This document shows, piece by piece, positions 8,568 to 17,106 of a DNA stretch of 64,000 bases. The translations under genes were made by a program, and so were the position numbers. The stretch is from assembly GCF_033242365.1 (NCBI RefSeq), contig NZ_BTHK01000001.1, positions 179,123-243,122 of the forward strand, read 5' to 3'. Numbering within the stretch: the stretch's first letter is position 1; every line of letters begins with the position of its first letter. A model generated the notes under the pieces. The model saw only the letters and a program-made list of their open reading frames with translations. It was not told where the DNA came from and did not search any database. This DNA is from Lachnoanaerobaculum sanguinis. GTDB taxonomy: Bacteria; Bacillota; Clostridia; Lachnospirales; Lachnospiraceae.

Positions 8568-8894
8568 CTAATAATGTTCTTTTACATACTCTATAAATTC
8601 ATATATGTCAGAAGATACCTCTTCCATTTCAAGTGATCCGAGTGCACCCAAATCATTTTTATATATGGTATCGTCAGAGTCCTTTTTGATAAAGAAAGCC
8701 AAATCTCCGTCCTGACCGATCATGAAAAAATCAGGCTCATATTCAAAAACCTCATATGTCAGATTTCTTTCCGGCAAATCTTTTTCTTCATAAAGTATCA
8801 CACCTGTATCTTCTATTGCAAACCCTTCACTTCCTTTTATTTCCTCTAAAAACTTTTCATACATTTTGGGAAGTTTAAAATTTATATTGTCCAT
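8568..8894 (-). CDS. SMI1/KNR4 (SUKH) family immunity-like protein
   Basis: A 108-residue single-domain protein: PKMYEKFLEEIKGSEGFAIE at the start (the usual first helix and acidic loop), then EPDFFMIGQDGDLAFFI (about residues 53-69, the core strand pair of the SUKH fold), and a helical end SSDIYEFIEYVKEHY. SUKH proteins neutralise various nuclease toxins in polymorphic-toxin systems. GGAGATACC precedes ATG 8894. No cognate toxin is visible nearby. Confidence 0.82.
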   Translation of the reverse strand: MDNINFKLPKMYEKFLEEIKGSEGFAIEDTGVILYEEKDLPERNLTYEVFEYEPDFFMIGQDGDLAFFIKKDSDDTIYKNDLGALGSLEMEEVSSDIYEFIEYVKEHY

Positions 8895-8940
8895 GGTATC
8901 TCCTAATATTTTATACTGTTTTGTAGTTTAATTATAATTT

Positions 8941-9258
8941 CTATTCTAACCTTTCATCAAACTCAATTCCGATATTTGGCCACTTTTTCAGAAATATCCA
9001 GTTTTTATCTGTTACTACTTTAAGTATATCTGTATCAAACTTCTTAACTTCTTCTATATTTCTTATCTCACCGCTGTAAACTGTACCCCTTTTATATGAG
9101 ATATCTATACTCATATAGTCTTCATAACATGATAAAGAAACATGTATTCTAAAATTATCTTTTTCATATGAATAACTGCAAAACCCCGCCTCTTTTTCAA
9201 AAAGATAGAAAGGCTCACTTTCAAAGAATTCAAAAAAATCAAGTTCATCATATTTCAT
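8941..9258 (-). CDS. Immunity-like protein, family E (105 aa, single domain)
   Basis: I recognise no named family, but this protein is clearly homologous to each half of the 226-aa protein at 38227-38907, nearly 30 kb away. Shared features in order are DEFDFFEFFESDP-like start (here DELDFFEFFESEP, residues 4-16), a Y/F-rich strand, [IV]YEDYMSIDIS-like strand, VEEI[RK]K.D.[DA]TL, and a tryptophan/lysine tail (NWIFLKKWPNIG). The gene is the promoter-proximal gene of the first cluster and links the two islands. GGTGAA precedes ATG 9258. An immunity role is inferred. Confidence 0.75.
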   Translation of the reverse strand: MKYDELDFFEFFESEPFYLFEKEAGFCSYSYEKDNFRIHVSLSCYEDYMSIDISYKRGTVYSGEIRNIEEVKKFDTDILKVVTDKNWIFLKKWPNIGIEFDERLE

Positions 9259-9327
9259 ACAAATTCACCTCACACATACCTACTCTAATATATCACTAAT
9301 ATACAATCTGTATCTACTGTACTTTTT

Positions 9328-9360
9328 ATAAAAAAAGAACCGACAAATGCCGGTCCTTAG
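9328..9360 (-). terminator. Rho-independent terminator of codY
   Basis: On the minus strand GGACCGGCA pairs with TGTCGGTTC around a short loop and is followed by seven T residues. It lies just after the codY stop codon. Confidence 0.85.
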
Positions 9361-9370
9361 TATGTTAACT

Positions 9371-10156
9371 TTATTTGATACCCTGATCCTTCTTTACCTC
9401 TTCCAGCTCTGCAAATACCACATCGTTTATTACCTTGATGTAAGTACCCTTCATGCCGGATGACCTGCTTTCTATTACACCTGCACTTTCAAATTTTCTT
9501 AGTGCATTTACTATCACCGATCTGGTGATTCCTACTCTGTCAGCTATCTTACTTGCTACAAGCACACCTTCATTACCGCTAAGCTCTTCAAAGATATGTA
9601 TTATAGCTTCAAGTTCTGAAAAGCTTAATGTTGATATAGCAGACTTTACAATAGCAATCTTTCTATTCTCCTCCGCATTCTCCTCATTAACACTTCTCAT
9701 CATTTCAAGTCCTACCACTGTTGTGCCGTATTCACTTAATATTATGTCATCTATATCAAAGCCCTTTTCCTCTTTGTAAATGAATACAGTACCAAGTCTT
9801 GAACCTGCAATATCAATCGGGCTGATAATAGCCTGAAATCTGTTTACATTTTCTTCGTCAAATCCAAGTGTTGCAAGATTAACATTTTCTTTTGTGGACA
9901 ATATTGAGAGTAGTCTTTCATTCAGCATTTCATCTATAAAGCCGCCTACTTTATCAGCAATCAGCTCTGTAATCTCAGATGTACCATTATGTGTTCCAAC
10001 TCCTAATACCTTTCCCTTTTTACTAATAACAAGACTATTTGCCTCGAGTATTTCTGATAATACGTCACATATATCATTAAATACTACTTTCTGTGAATTA
10101 TTATTGTGTAATAACCTGTTAATCTTTCTAGTCTTATCCAATAATTGTACACTCAT
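9371..10156 (-). CDS. codY: GTP-sensing transcriptional pleiotropic regulator CodY
   Basis: A 261-residue CodY of normal length. The N-terminal GAF domain (residues 1 to about 155), which binds branched-chain amino acids, is followed by a winged helix-turn-helix near residues 203-245, with the conserved recognition region ASKIADRVGITRSVIVNALR. CodY represses amino-acid synthesis, transport and stationary-phase genes when GTP and isoleucine are plentiful. ATG 10156 follows GGGGAGG. It has its own promoter and terminator. Candidate targets in this window are the oligopeptide transporter operon and ilvE, although I did not find a convincing AATTTTCWGAAAATT box before them. Confidence 0.96.
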   Translation of the reverse strand: MSVQLLDKTRKINRLLHNNNSQKVVFNDICDVLSEILEANSLVISKKGKVLGVGTHNGTSEITELIADKVGGFIDEMLNERLLSILSTKENVNLATLGFDEENVNRFQAIISPIDIAGSRLGTVFIYKEEKGFDIDDIILSEYGTTVVGLEMMRSVNEENAEENRKIAIVKSAISTLSFSELEAIIHIFEELSGNEGVLVASKIADRVGITRSVIVNALRKFESAGVIESRSSGMKGTYIKVINDVVFAELEEVKKDQGIK

Positions 10157-10210
10157 TCAAGAAAACCTCCCCTTAGAAAACAACGTATTTTCAATAAAGC
10201 TCACACTTAA

Positions 10211-10239
10211 ATTTTAGCACAATTTGAATAAATGTACAA
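10211..10239 (-). promoter_or_regulatory. Sigma-A type promoter for codY
   Basis: On the minus strand TTGTAC (10234-10239), a 17-bp spacer and TAAAAT (10211-10216) lie 55 bp before the codY start. The rest of the 254-bp gap to nagA holds the nagA terminator and otherwise only AT-rich sequence. Confidence 0.65.
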
Positions 10240-10377
10240 CTTTTTTATATTATAATTCATATTATTTACTTATCTAAACTTATGTAATCTAAATGATATA
10301 TTATTCCAATATAACACTTTATTTAAAATAACTGAATAAACTTGTCAATTTTATATATAATCTGATAATAATATTCA

Positions 10378-10404
10378 AAAAGGCGAAGTTTTCACCTCGC
10401 CTCA
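10378..10404 (-). terminator. Terminator of the alaS-nagB-nagA transcript
   Basis: AGGCGAGGT and ACTTCGCCT pair around GAAAA on the minus strand and are followed by TTTTTG, directly after the nagA stop codon. Confidence 0.8.
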
Positions 10405-10410
10405 CACAAT

Positions 10411-11562
10411 TTATAATTCACTATATATTTCCTTGCCATGTACATACACAGCTTTTATATTTAATGACTTATCCATCAGTACCAGATCCGCATATTTTCC
10501 TTCTTCAATACTTCCGACTTTATCGTAGATTCCGATTTGTTTTGCAGGATTTATCGTTGCGGCCGCTATAGCATCCTCAAGTCTGATATGCATATCCTGT
10601 ACAGCCCTCTTCATACATTCAAAAAGATTTGTAACCGAACCTGCAATGGTTCCATCGTCAAGTACAGCTTTTCTTCCGGTAACAAATACCTTCTGTCCGC
10701 CAAGAGTATACTCTCCGTCACTGAGTCCGCATGCTCTCATACTGTCACTTATAAGTATAACCCTCTCGTCTCCGAACATCTTAAATGTAGCTCTTACTAC
10801 AGCCGGATGAATATGAATACCGTCACAAATAAGCTCCACACACACTCTGTCATTGTCAATAGCCGCACCTATTACTCCCGGTTCTCTGTGTGTAAATGGC
10901 GGCATGGCATTGTAAAGATGTGTAACATGAGATGCACCCTCTTCAAAAGCCTTTACCGCTGTATCATAATTTGCCATAGTATGTGCAATGGAAACTACAA
11001 CATTGTCCTTTACACCTGCTATAAAATCCATGGCACCTTCACCCTCAGGAGCGATATCTACAAGCTTAATAAGATTTCCAGACAACTCATTCAATTCATT
11101 GAAGAACTCAATATCGGTATTTAATATATACTTTGATGACTGAGCACCTTTTTTTGCCTCACTTATAAAAGGACCTTCCATATTTATGCCCACAAGCTTG
11201 GCACCTGTATCGCCGTCATACGCGGCAGCCTTTTTCATGATTTCTTTAAGTTCATCTTTAGAAATAGTCATGGTGGCAGGACAAATACTTGTCACACCAA
11301 CTTTAGCCTCGTATTCCGCTATATTCTTTATCGTATCTTCCTTTGCATCACAAAAATCATCACCCATACAGCCGTGAAAATGTATATCTATAAGTCCCGG
11401 TATTGCATAAAGTCCTGTGGCATCCACCTGCTTCTTGTCATCTTCCGGTGAAAATCCTAGATTCATAAATGAGCTTTCTGAAAACTTCTCACCCGAGATA
11501 TGAATCTCTCTGTTTCTGAACACTCTGTCCGGATCAAACACTATCGCATTTTTTATAAGCAT
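10411..11562 (-). CDS. nagA: N-acetylglucosamine-6-phosphate deacetylase
   Basis: 383 residues, normal for NagA. It hydrolyses GlcNAc-6-P to glucosamine-6-P and acetate in amino-sugar catabolism and cell-wall recycling. The amidohydrolase metal-site motif GLIDIHFHGCMGDD is near residues 56-69. MEGPFISEAKKGA (about 127-139) and SHVTHLYNAMPPFTHREPG (about 208-226) contain the other conserved ligands, and ILISDSMRACG (about 273-283) carries the catalytic aspartate. The start ATG 11562 overlaps the 3' end of nagB by 10 nt. The end is marked by a terminator. Confidence 0.95.
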   Translation of the reverse strand: MLIKNAIVFDPDRVFRNREIHISGEKFSESSFMNLGFSPEDDKKQVDATGLYAIPGLIDIHFHGCMGDDFCDAKEDTIKNIAEYEAKVGVTSICPATMTISKDELKEIMKKAAAYDGDTGAKLVGINMEGPFISEAKKGAQSSKYILNTDIEFFNELNELSGNLIKLVDIAPEGEGAMDFIAGVKDNVVVSIAHTMANYDTAVKAFEEGASHVTHLYNAMPPFTHREPGVIGAAIDNDRVCVELICDGIHIHPAVVRATFKMFGDERVILISDSMRACGLSDGEYTLGGQKVFVTGRKAVLDDGTIAGSVTNLFECMKRAVQDMHIRLEDAIAAATINPAKQIGIYDKVGSIEEGKYADLVLMDKSLNIKAVYVHGKEIYSEL

Positions 11563-12278
11563 GACAAAGCCTCCGTATCACCTATCAGAATAAAATCATT
11601 GTGTAACTGCAATATAGATGCAGGTACCTTAGGTGTAATAGGTCCGAAGAATGCTTCTTTTACAATTTCAGCCTTTCCCTTACCGTTTACTACCATCAGC
11701 ACACGCTTTGCTCTCATAATGCTTCCTATACCCATAGTATATGCCTGCTTAGGAACATCATCTATACTTGCAAAGAATCTCTTATTGGCCTCTATTGTAC
11801 TCTCTGTCAAATCTACCACATGAGTCTTGTCGATAAATTCATCACCCGGCTCATTAAAACCGATATGTCCGTTATTGCCAAGTCCGAGAAGCTGTAAATC
11901 TATTCCACCGTAATTTTTTATAATATTTTCATAATCCTGACCTGCTTTAAGTGCATCAGGCTCCATACCGTCAGGTACCTTTGTATTATTTTTATTTATA
12001 TTTATATGGTCAAAAAGATGTGAATGCATAAAATAATAATAACTTTGATCATTATCCTTTGTAAGACCTCTGTACTCGTCAAGGTTTACAGTCTTAATTT
12101 TACTGAAATCAAGTCTGCCTGCCTCATATCTTCTTACCAATTCTTCATAAGTACCTATAGGTGTTGAACCTGTAGCAAGTCCAAGTACGGCATCAGGCTT
12201 TAAAAGTACCTGCGCACCTATTATGTCTGCCGCCATTTCACTCATTTCTTTATAATCTTTTGCGCATATAATTCGCAT
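11553..12278 (-). CDS. nagB: Glucosamine-6-phosphate deaminase
   Basis: 241 residues, the short Gram-positive form. It converts glucosamine-6-P to fructose-6-P and ammonia, feeding glycolysis with the NagA product. Diagnostic motifs are LGLATGSTPIGTYEELV (about residues 33-49), VNLDEYRGL (about 65-73) and LGLGNNGHIGFNEPGDEF (about 130-147, with the catalytic Asp/Glu/His region). It starts 12 bp after the alaS stop, and nagA overlaps its end, so the three are read as one transcript. A coupling of tRNA charging with amino-sugar use has no obvious functional meaning and is probably a genome-arrangement effect. Confidence 0.95.
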   Translation of the reverse strand: MRIICAKDYKEMSEMAADIIGAQVLLKPDAVLGLATGSTPIGTYEELVRRYEAGRLDFSKIKTVNLDEYRGLTKDNDQSYYYFMHSHLFDHININKNNTKVPDGMEPDALKAGQDYENIIKNYGGIDLQLLGLGNNGHIGFNEPGDEFIDKTHVVDLTESTIEANKRFFASIDDVPKQAYTMGIGSIMRAKRVLMVVNGKGKAEIVKEAFFGPITPKVPASILQLHNDFILIGDTEALSCL

Positions 12279-12290
12279 ATTGCTGTCCCC

Positions 12291-14948
12291 CTATGCTAAC
12301 TGTGATTTAAACTCTTCCTTTGCCTTATCAAGCGCATCCTTGATACCTGCGGGGTTCTTTCCGCCGGCCTGAGCGATATTCGGTCTACCGCCACCGCCGC
12401 CGCCTACAAGTGTAGCGATTGCTTTGATAATATTTCCTGCATGTGCTCCTGCCTTAAGTGCATTATCACCTGCCATACATAAAAGATTTACCTTACCGTC
12501 AACATCTGATGCAAGTACAACCATACCTTCATCAACATCATTCTTAAGCTTGTCACCAAGATTTCTAAGCTCGTTCATTTCAACACCGCTTACCTGCATT
12601 GCAATGAATTTGATTCCGTTTATTGTTTCAATATTTTCGGTGCTGTCTCCAAGTGCCTCACTTGCAAGCTTCGCTTTAAGCTTCTCATTCTCAGACTTAA
12701 GAGCTTTCATCTCATCAAGCAAGCTCTCAGCCTTTGCAACAAGTTCAGATTCACCTGTTTTTAAAAGCTCGGCCATTTTCTGCATTCTGTTTTCTATATC
12801 CTGATAGAATTCGATAACACCGTCACCTGTAAGAGCTTCTATTCTTCTTACACCTGCAGCAATACCGTTTTCTGAAAGAATCTTGAAAAGCTTAATATCC
12901 GATGTATTGTGTACATGAGTACCGCCGCAAAGTTCCTTTGAGAAGTCTCCCATGCTTACAACTCTTACATCGCCCTGATATTTTTCACCGAAAAGTGCCA
13001 TAGCACCGCTCTTTTTAGCCGACTCCACATCCATTACATCTGTAACTACCGGAAGAGCTTTATTTATCTCTGCATTTACAAGCGCCTCTACCTCTGCAAT
13101 CTCTTCTCTTGAAAGGCTCTTAAAATGTGTAAAGTCAAATCTCAGTCTGTCTGCGGCAACATAGCTTCCTGCCTGTTCCACATGGTTTCCAAGCACCTCT
13201 CTAAGTGCCTTATGTAAAAGGTGAGTTGCAGAGTGGTTTGCGGCTGTTTTCTTTCTGTTTTCAGAATCTACAACAGTTTCCACAGTATCGCCAAGTTTAA
13301 ACATTCCCTGACTTACAAATCCCACATGACCGATCTTATCACCTGCAAGCTTGATAACATCCACTACATTAAATACCGCGTCATCTTTCTTTATCACACC
13401 GATATCCGCATTCTGACCACCCATGGTGGCATAGAATGAAGTCTTATCAAGGATAATTGTTCCATGATCACCCTCTGCAATAGCCTCAACTATTTCATCC
13501 TCTGTAGTAAGTGCGGTTATCTTACCTGTATCAAGAAGGCTGTCATAACCTTCAAATACTGTAGTAAGCTTCGGATCAAGTGACTGATATATGGTAACAT
13601 CGGCTCCCATATAGTTTGTAGCTTTTCTGGCCGCTCTTGCCTGATTTCTCTGAGCCTCCATAGCCTTATTAAAGCCAGCATCATCTACGGTGAATCCCTT
13701 TTCCTCAATTATCTCTTTTGTAAGATCGAGAGGGAAACCGTAAGTATCATACAGTCTGAATGCATCCTCTCCTGATATTACCTTTTCACCGCTCTTTGTA
13801 AGATTCTCTTCTATTTCTGCGAGGATTGAAAGTCCCTGATCTATGGTCTTATCAAACTTGTTCTCTTCCTCGGTAAGAACCTTAAGGATCATCTCCTTCT
13901 TTTCTTCAAGCTCAGGATAACCGTCCTTTGAAAGCTCTATTGCCGTATTTGCAAGAGAAGCCAAGAAAGTATCCTTTATTCCAAGCATTCTTCCATGTCT
14001 TGCAGCTCTTCTTAAAAGTCTTCTGAGTACATATCCTCTACCCTCATTACTTGGCATAATACCGTCTGAGATCATAAATGTACATGATCTGATATGGTCT
14101 GCAATAAGACGGAGTGATATATCCTTTTTTGCATCCTCTTTATATGATGTCTTTGCCAAATCTGCAACTCTGTCAAGCAGATTCTTTATAGTATCAACCT
14201 CAAATATGGACTCTACATCCTGAAGCGCTACCGCAAGTCTTTCAAGCCCCATACCTGTATCTATATTCTTTTGAATGAGCTCTGTATAATTGCCCTTTCC
14301 GTCTGAGTTAAACTGTGAGAATACATTGTTCCATACTTCCATATATCTGTCACAATCACAGCCTACAGTACAGCTTTCCTTACCACAGCCGTACTTCTCA
14401 CCTCTGTCATAGTATACTTCCGAGCAAGGTCCACAAGGTCCCTCTCCATGCTCCCAGAAGTTATCCTCTTTTCCGAACTTAAATATTCTATCGGCCGGAA
14501 TTCCTATTTCTTTATTCCAGATTTCAAATGCCTCATCATCCTCTAAATATACTGAAGGATAAAGTCTATCGGCATCAAGACCTGCGACCTCTGTTAAAAA
14601 CTCCCATGTCCAAGCTATAGCCTCATGCTTAAAATAATCTCCAAATGAGAAGTTTCCGAGCATTTCAAAGAATGTACCATGTCTTGCTGTCTTTCCTACA
14701 TTCTCAATATCTCCTGTACGAATACATTTCTGACATGTACATACTCTTCTTCTTGGCGGTATCTCCTGACCTGTAAAGTACGGCTTGAGCGGTGCCATAC
14801 CTGAATTGATTAGTAATAGTGAATTATCATTGTGAGGAACCAAAGAGAAGCTCTTCATTACCAAATGTCCCTTGCTCTCAAAAAAGTCAAGGAATTTCTT
14901 CCTTATCTTGTTTACCCCGTTTTCACTGTTAAAATTTTTGTTACTCAT
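12291..14948 (-). CDS. alaS: Alanyl-tRNA synthetase
   Basis: 885 residues, full length. The class II catalytic core is at the N-terminus (MKSFSLVPHNDNSLLLINSG, then APLKPYF). The editing domain shows ANHSATHLLHKAL (HxxxH) and CGGTHV near residues 660-665, which form the zinc site that hydrolyses mischarged Ser- and Gly-tRNA-Ala. The C-terminal region ends in the glycine-rich VGGGGGGRPNIAQAGG of the C-Ala domain. No T-box leader sequence is visible upstream. A 39-aa ORF lies directly 5' of the gene. Confidence 0.97.
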   Translation of the reverse strand: MSNKNFNSENGVNKIRKKFLDFFESKGHLVMKSFSLVPHNDNSLLLINSGMAPLKPYFTGQEIPPRRRVCTCQKCIRTGDIENVGKTARHGTFFEMLGNFSFGDYFKHEAIAWTWEFLTEVAGLDADRLYPSVYLEDDEAFEIWNKEIGIPADRIFKFGKEDNFWEHGEGPCGPCSEVYYDRGEKYGCGKESCTVGCDCDRYMEVWNNVFSQFNSDGKGNYTELIQKNIDTGMGLERLAVALQDVESIFEVDTIKNLLDRVADLAKTSYKEDAKKDISLRLIADHIRSCTFMISDGIMPSNEGRGYVLRRLLRRAARHGRMLGIKDTFLASLANTAIELSKDGYPELEEKKEMILKVLTEEENKFDKTIDQGLSILAEIEENLTKSGEKVISGEDAFRLYDTYGFPLDLTKEIIEEKGFTVDDAGFNKAMEAQRNQARAARKATNYMGADVTIYQSLDPKLTTVFEGYDSLLDTGKITALTTEDEIVEAIAEGDHGTIILDKTSFYATMGGQNADIGVIKKDDAVFNVVDVIKLAGDKIGHVGFVSQGMFKLGDTVETVVDSENRKKTAANHSATHLLHKALREVLGNHVEQAGSYVAADRLRFDFTHFKSLSREEIAEVEALVNAEINKALPVVTDVMDVESAKKSGAMALFGEKYQGDVRVVSMGDFSKELCGGTHVHNTSDIKLFKILSENGIAAGVRRIEALTGDGVIEFYQDIENRMQKMAELLKTGESELVAKAESLLDEMKALKSENEKLKAKLASEALGDSTENIETINGIKFIAMQVSGVEMNELRNLGDKLKNDVDEGMVVLASDVDGKVNLLCMAGDNALKAGAHAGNIIKAIATLVGGGGGGRPNIAQAGGKNPAGIKDALDKAKEEFKSQLA

Positions 14949-14955
14949 ATATCTG

Positions 14956-15075
14956 TTATTTTCCTTTTCTCATATCTCTTGCTTTTTTGCCCAGCTTTAT
15001 ACCTATAAAAGCTAAAATTCCAAAAATGATAGCCTTAATTAAACTTCCTATAAATGATGATAAAAAAACAGCCAT
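14956..15075 (-). CDS. Small single-span membrane protein (39 aa) upstream of alaS
   Basis: The ORF reads MAVFLSSFIGSLIKAII and continues FGILAFIGIKLGKKA, ending in a basic tail (RDMRKGK). GAGGTG lies 5 nt before ATG 15073-15075. The first 28 residues form one transmembrane helix and the tail is positive, so a type with a cytoplasmic C-terminus is expected. The stop lies 7 bp from the alaS ATG, so the two are cotranscribed. I recognise no family. Codon use and RBS support it as real. Confidence 0.65.
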   Translation of the reverse strand: MAVFLSSFIGSLIKAIIFGILAFIGIKLGKKARDMRKGK

Positions 15076-15133
15076 AATACACCTCACTTATTCTTAGGCA
15101 ATGCCTTCTATTTTTATAGACAAAACTGCTTTT

Positions 15134-15162
15134 ATAATATCACAATAATGCCTAAAACTCAA
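15134..15162 (-). promoter_or_regulatory. Sigma-A type promoter for the 39-aa ORF-alaS-nagB-nagA unit
   Basis: On the minus strand TTGAGT (15157-15162) and TATTAT (15134-15139) are separated by exactly 17 bp, 59 bp before the 39-aa ORF. Confidence 0.65.
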
Positions 15163-15167
15163 TGTCC

Positions 15168-15215
15168 TTATTATATACCCTATGTCTGAACTTATTATAT
15201 ACCCTATGTCTGAAC
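15168..15215. repeat. Perfect tandem duplication of a 24-bp unit
   Basis: The unit at 15168-15191 is repeated base for base at 15192-15215. Each unit contains TTATTATATACCC on the plus strand and therefore a TATAAT -10-like hexamer on the minus strand. It lies in the divergent rqcH/alaS intergenic region, just upstream of the alaS promoter. A duplicated operator or a slippage product are both possible. Confidence 0.9.
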
Positions 15216-15341
15216 CTACTCTAAAAGCAAAGTTGAAATTTAAAGCATAAATATATATACTGTAATATATCATATTTGCCCTATAAATGTAGGCGATACA
15301 AATAAAGAATACTTAAATACAGTTAAGAATAGAGGTATACA

Positions 15342-17084
15342 ATGGCTTTTGACGGTATAGTCATATCAAATTTATCATACGAGCTTAATACAAATCTTGT
15401 TGGCGGAAGAATATCAAAGATATCAATGCCTGAGGAGAATGAGCTTATTTTTACAATAAAGAACAATGCAAAGACATACAGACTTTTAATCTCTGCAAGT
15501 GCTTCACTTCCGCTGGTTTATCTTACCGATGTAAATAAACCGGCTCCAAAGGTTGCTCCGGCCTTTTTAATGTTGCTTAGAAAGTATATAGGAACGGCAA
15601 AAATAACCGATATATTTCAGATGGGCCTTGAGAGAATACTCTGCTTTAAGCTTGAACATTTAAATGAACTGGGTGATCTTAGTCATAAACGCATGTATGT
15701 GGAGATAATGGGTAAGCATTCCAATATAATCTTTACCGATGAAAACAATAAAATAATTGATTCTATCAAAAGAATCTCCGCAAATATGAGTTCTTTAAGG
15801 GAAGTACTTCCGGGAAGGGAATATTTCCTGCCTGATGAATTAAAGAAAAAAGATTTATTAAATACGGAACTTGAGGAGTTTATAGAGATTTTAAAATCAA
15901 AGGAATATGCTCTGTCAAAGTCAATTTATATGAACTTTGCAGGTATCAGTCCGCTTATAGCTGAGGAAATAGTTTTAAGAGCTTCGCTCCCCTCACAGGC
16001 TCCTTCCACATCTCTTAGTGAACTTGAGTATACTCATCTTTTTCATACAATAAGGAATTTACTTGATGATATAAGCTCTCACAACTTCTCACCGAATATA
16101 GTATACAGAAAAGAAGAAGCGCTTGAGTTTTCTTGTGTTGAGCTGTATTCATATGACAGTGAGGAATATAAAAAGGAATCATATGATTCTGTCAGCAAGA
16201 TGCTATATGATTTCTACTCTTCCAGAGAAGCCTTTGTGCTTAACAGGCAAAAGAGTTCGGATCTGCGACGTATTGTAAATACCGCACTTGAAAGAGCAAG
16301 TAAAAAGTATGATTTACAGGAAAAACAGCTTCAAGATGCAGATAAAAAGGATATCTACAGAGTATACGGAGACCTTTTAAATACTTACGGATACAGCCTT
16401 AAAGGAGGAGAGAGCTCCTTTACAACAGAGAATTTCTACGATGATAATAAAGAAATCACTATTCCGCTTGATAAAAACAAATCGGCAAAGGAAAATGCAA
16501 AGAAATACTATGATAAGTATGCAAAGCTTAGCAGGACTACAAAGGCGCTCAGCGAAGAGATTTTAAATACAAAAAATGATATTGAGCATCTTCTCTCCAT
16601 ACAGACCGCACTTGATGTTTCAAGTGATGATGAGAGTCTTTCACAGATTCGTCAGGAGCTTGTAGACTTCGGTTATATAAAAAAACATTCTTCCGGTAAA
16701 CAAAAAAAGAGTACATCTCATCCATATCACTATATTTCAACTGACGGTTATGATATATATGTGGGTAAAAATAATTATCAGAATGAAGAGCTTACCTTTA
16801 AAGTAGCTATCGGAAATGACTGGTGGTTTCATGCCAAAGGAATACCCGGTTCTCATGTAATTTTAAAATCAAACAATGAAGAGGAACTTCCTGACAGAGC
16901 TTATGAAGAAGCCGCCGCACTTGCCGCTTTTTATTCAAAGGCAAAAGATGCAGATAAAGTGGAAGTAGACTATATTCAAAAGAAAAACATAAAAAAAGTT
17001 GCAGGTGCCGCTCCCGGCTTTGTGATTTACCATTCCAACTGGTCAATGGTAGCCACACCGAAGGCGGATCTACAACAAAAATAA
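15342..17084 (+). CDS. rqcH: RqcH / NFACT family ribosome-associated quality-control protein
   Basis: A 580-residue NFACT protein (Rqc2/NEMF homologue; older annotations say fibronectin-binding). RqcH binds stalled 50S subunits with peptidyl-tRNA and recruits tRNA-Ala to add C-terminal alanine tails that mark the peptide for ClpXP. The NFACT-N region is residues 1 to about 260, a long helical coiled region follows (about 280-430), and the NFACT-R domain (YHYISTDGYDIYVGKNNYQN, about 463-482; DWWFHAKGIPGSHVIL, about 492-507) closes the protein. Residues 97-98 are Glu-Arg, at the place where B. subtilis RqcH has functionally essential Asp-Arg. It is divergent from the alaS unit. Confidence 0.93.
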   Translation: MAFDGIVISNLSYELNTNLVGGRISKISMPEENELIFTIKNNAKTYRLLISASASLPLVYLTDVNKPAPKVAPAFLMLLRKYIGTAKITDIFQMGLERILCFKLEHLNELGDLSHKRMYVEIMGKHSNIIFTDENNKIIDSIKRISANMSSLREVLPGREYFLPDELKKKDLLNTELEEFIEILKSKEYALSKSIYMNFAGISPLIAEEIVLRASLPSQAPSTSLSELEYTHLFHTIRNLLDDISSHNFSPNIVYRKEEALEFSCVELYSYDSEEYKKESYDSVSKMLYDFYSSREAFVLNRQKSSDLRRIVNTALERASKKYDLQEKQLQDADKKDIYRVYGDLLNTYGYSLKGGESSFTTENFYDDNKEITIPLDKNKSAKENAKKYYDKYAKLSRTTKALSEEILNTKNDIEHLLSIQTALDVSSDDESLSQIRQELVDFGYIKKHSSGKQKKSTSHPYHYISTDGYDIYVGKNNYQNEELTFKVAIGNDWWFHAKGIPGSHVILKSNNEEELPDRAYEEAAALAAFYSKAKDADKVEVDYIQKKNIKKVAGAAPGFVIYHSNWSMVATPKADLQQK

Positions 17085-17106
17085 TTTTTAACGGCTTTGT
17101 TCACTG

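Noticed and set aside
14949..15341. T-box riboswitch before alaS
   Set aside because: No GGTGGNACCGCG-like T-box element or specifier loop is found on the minus strand of this region.
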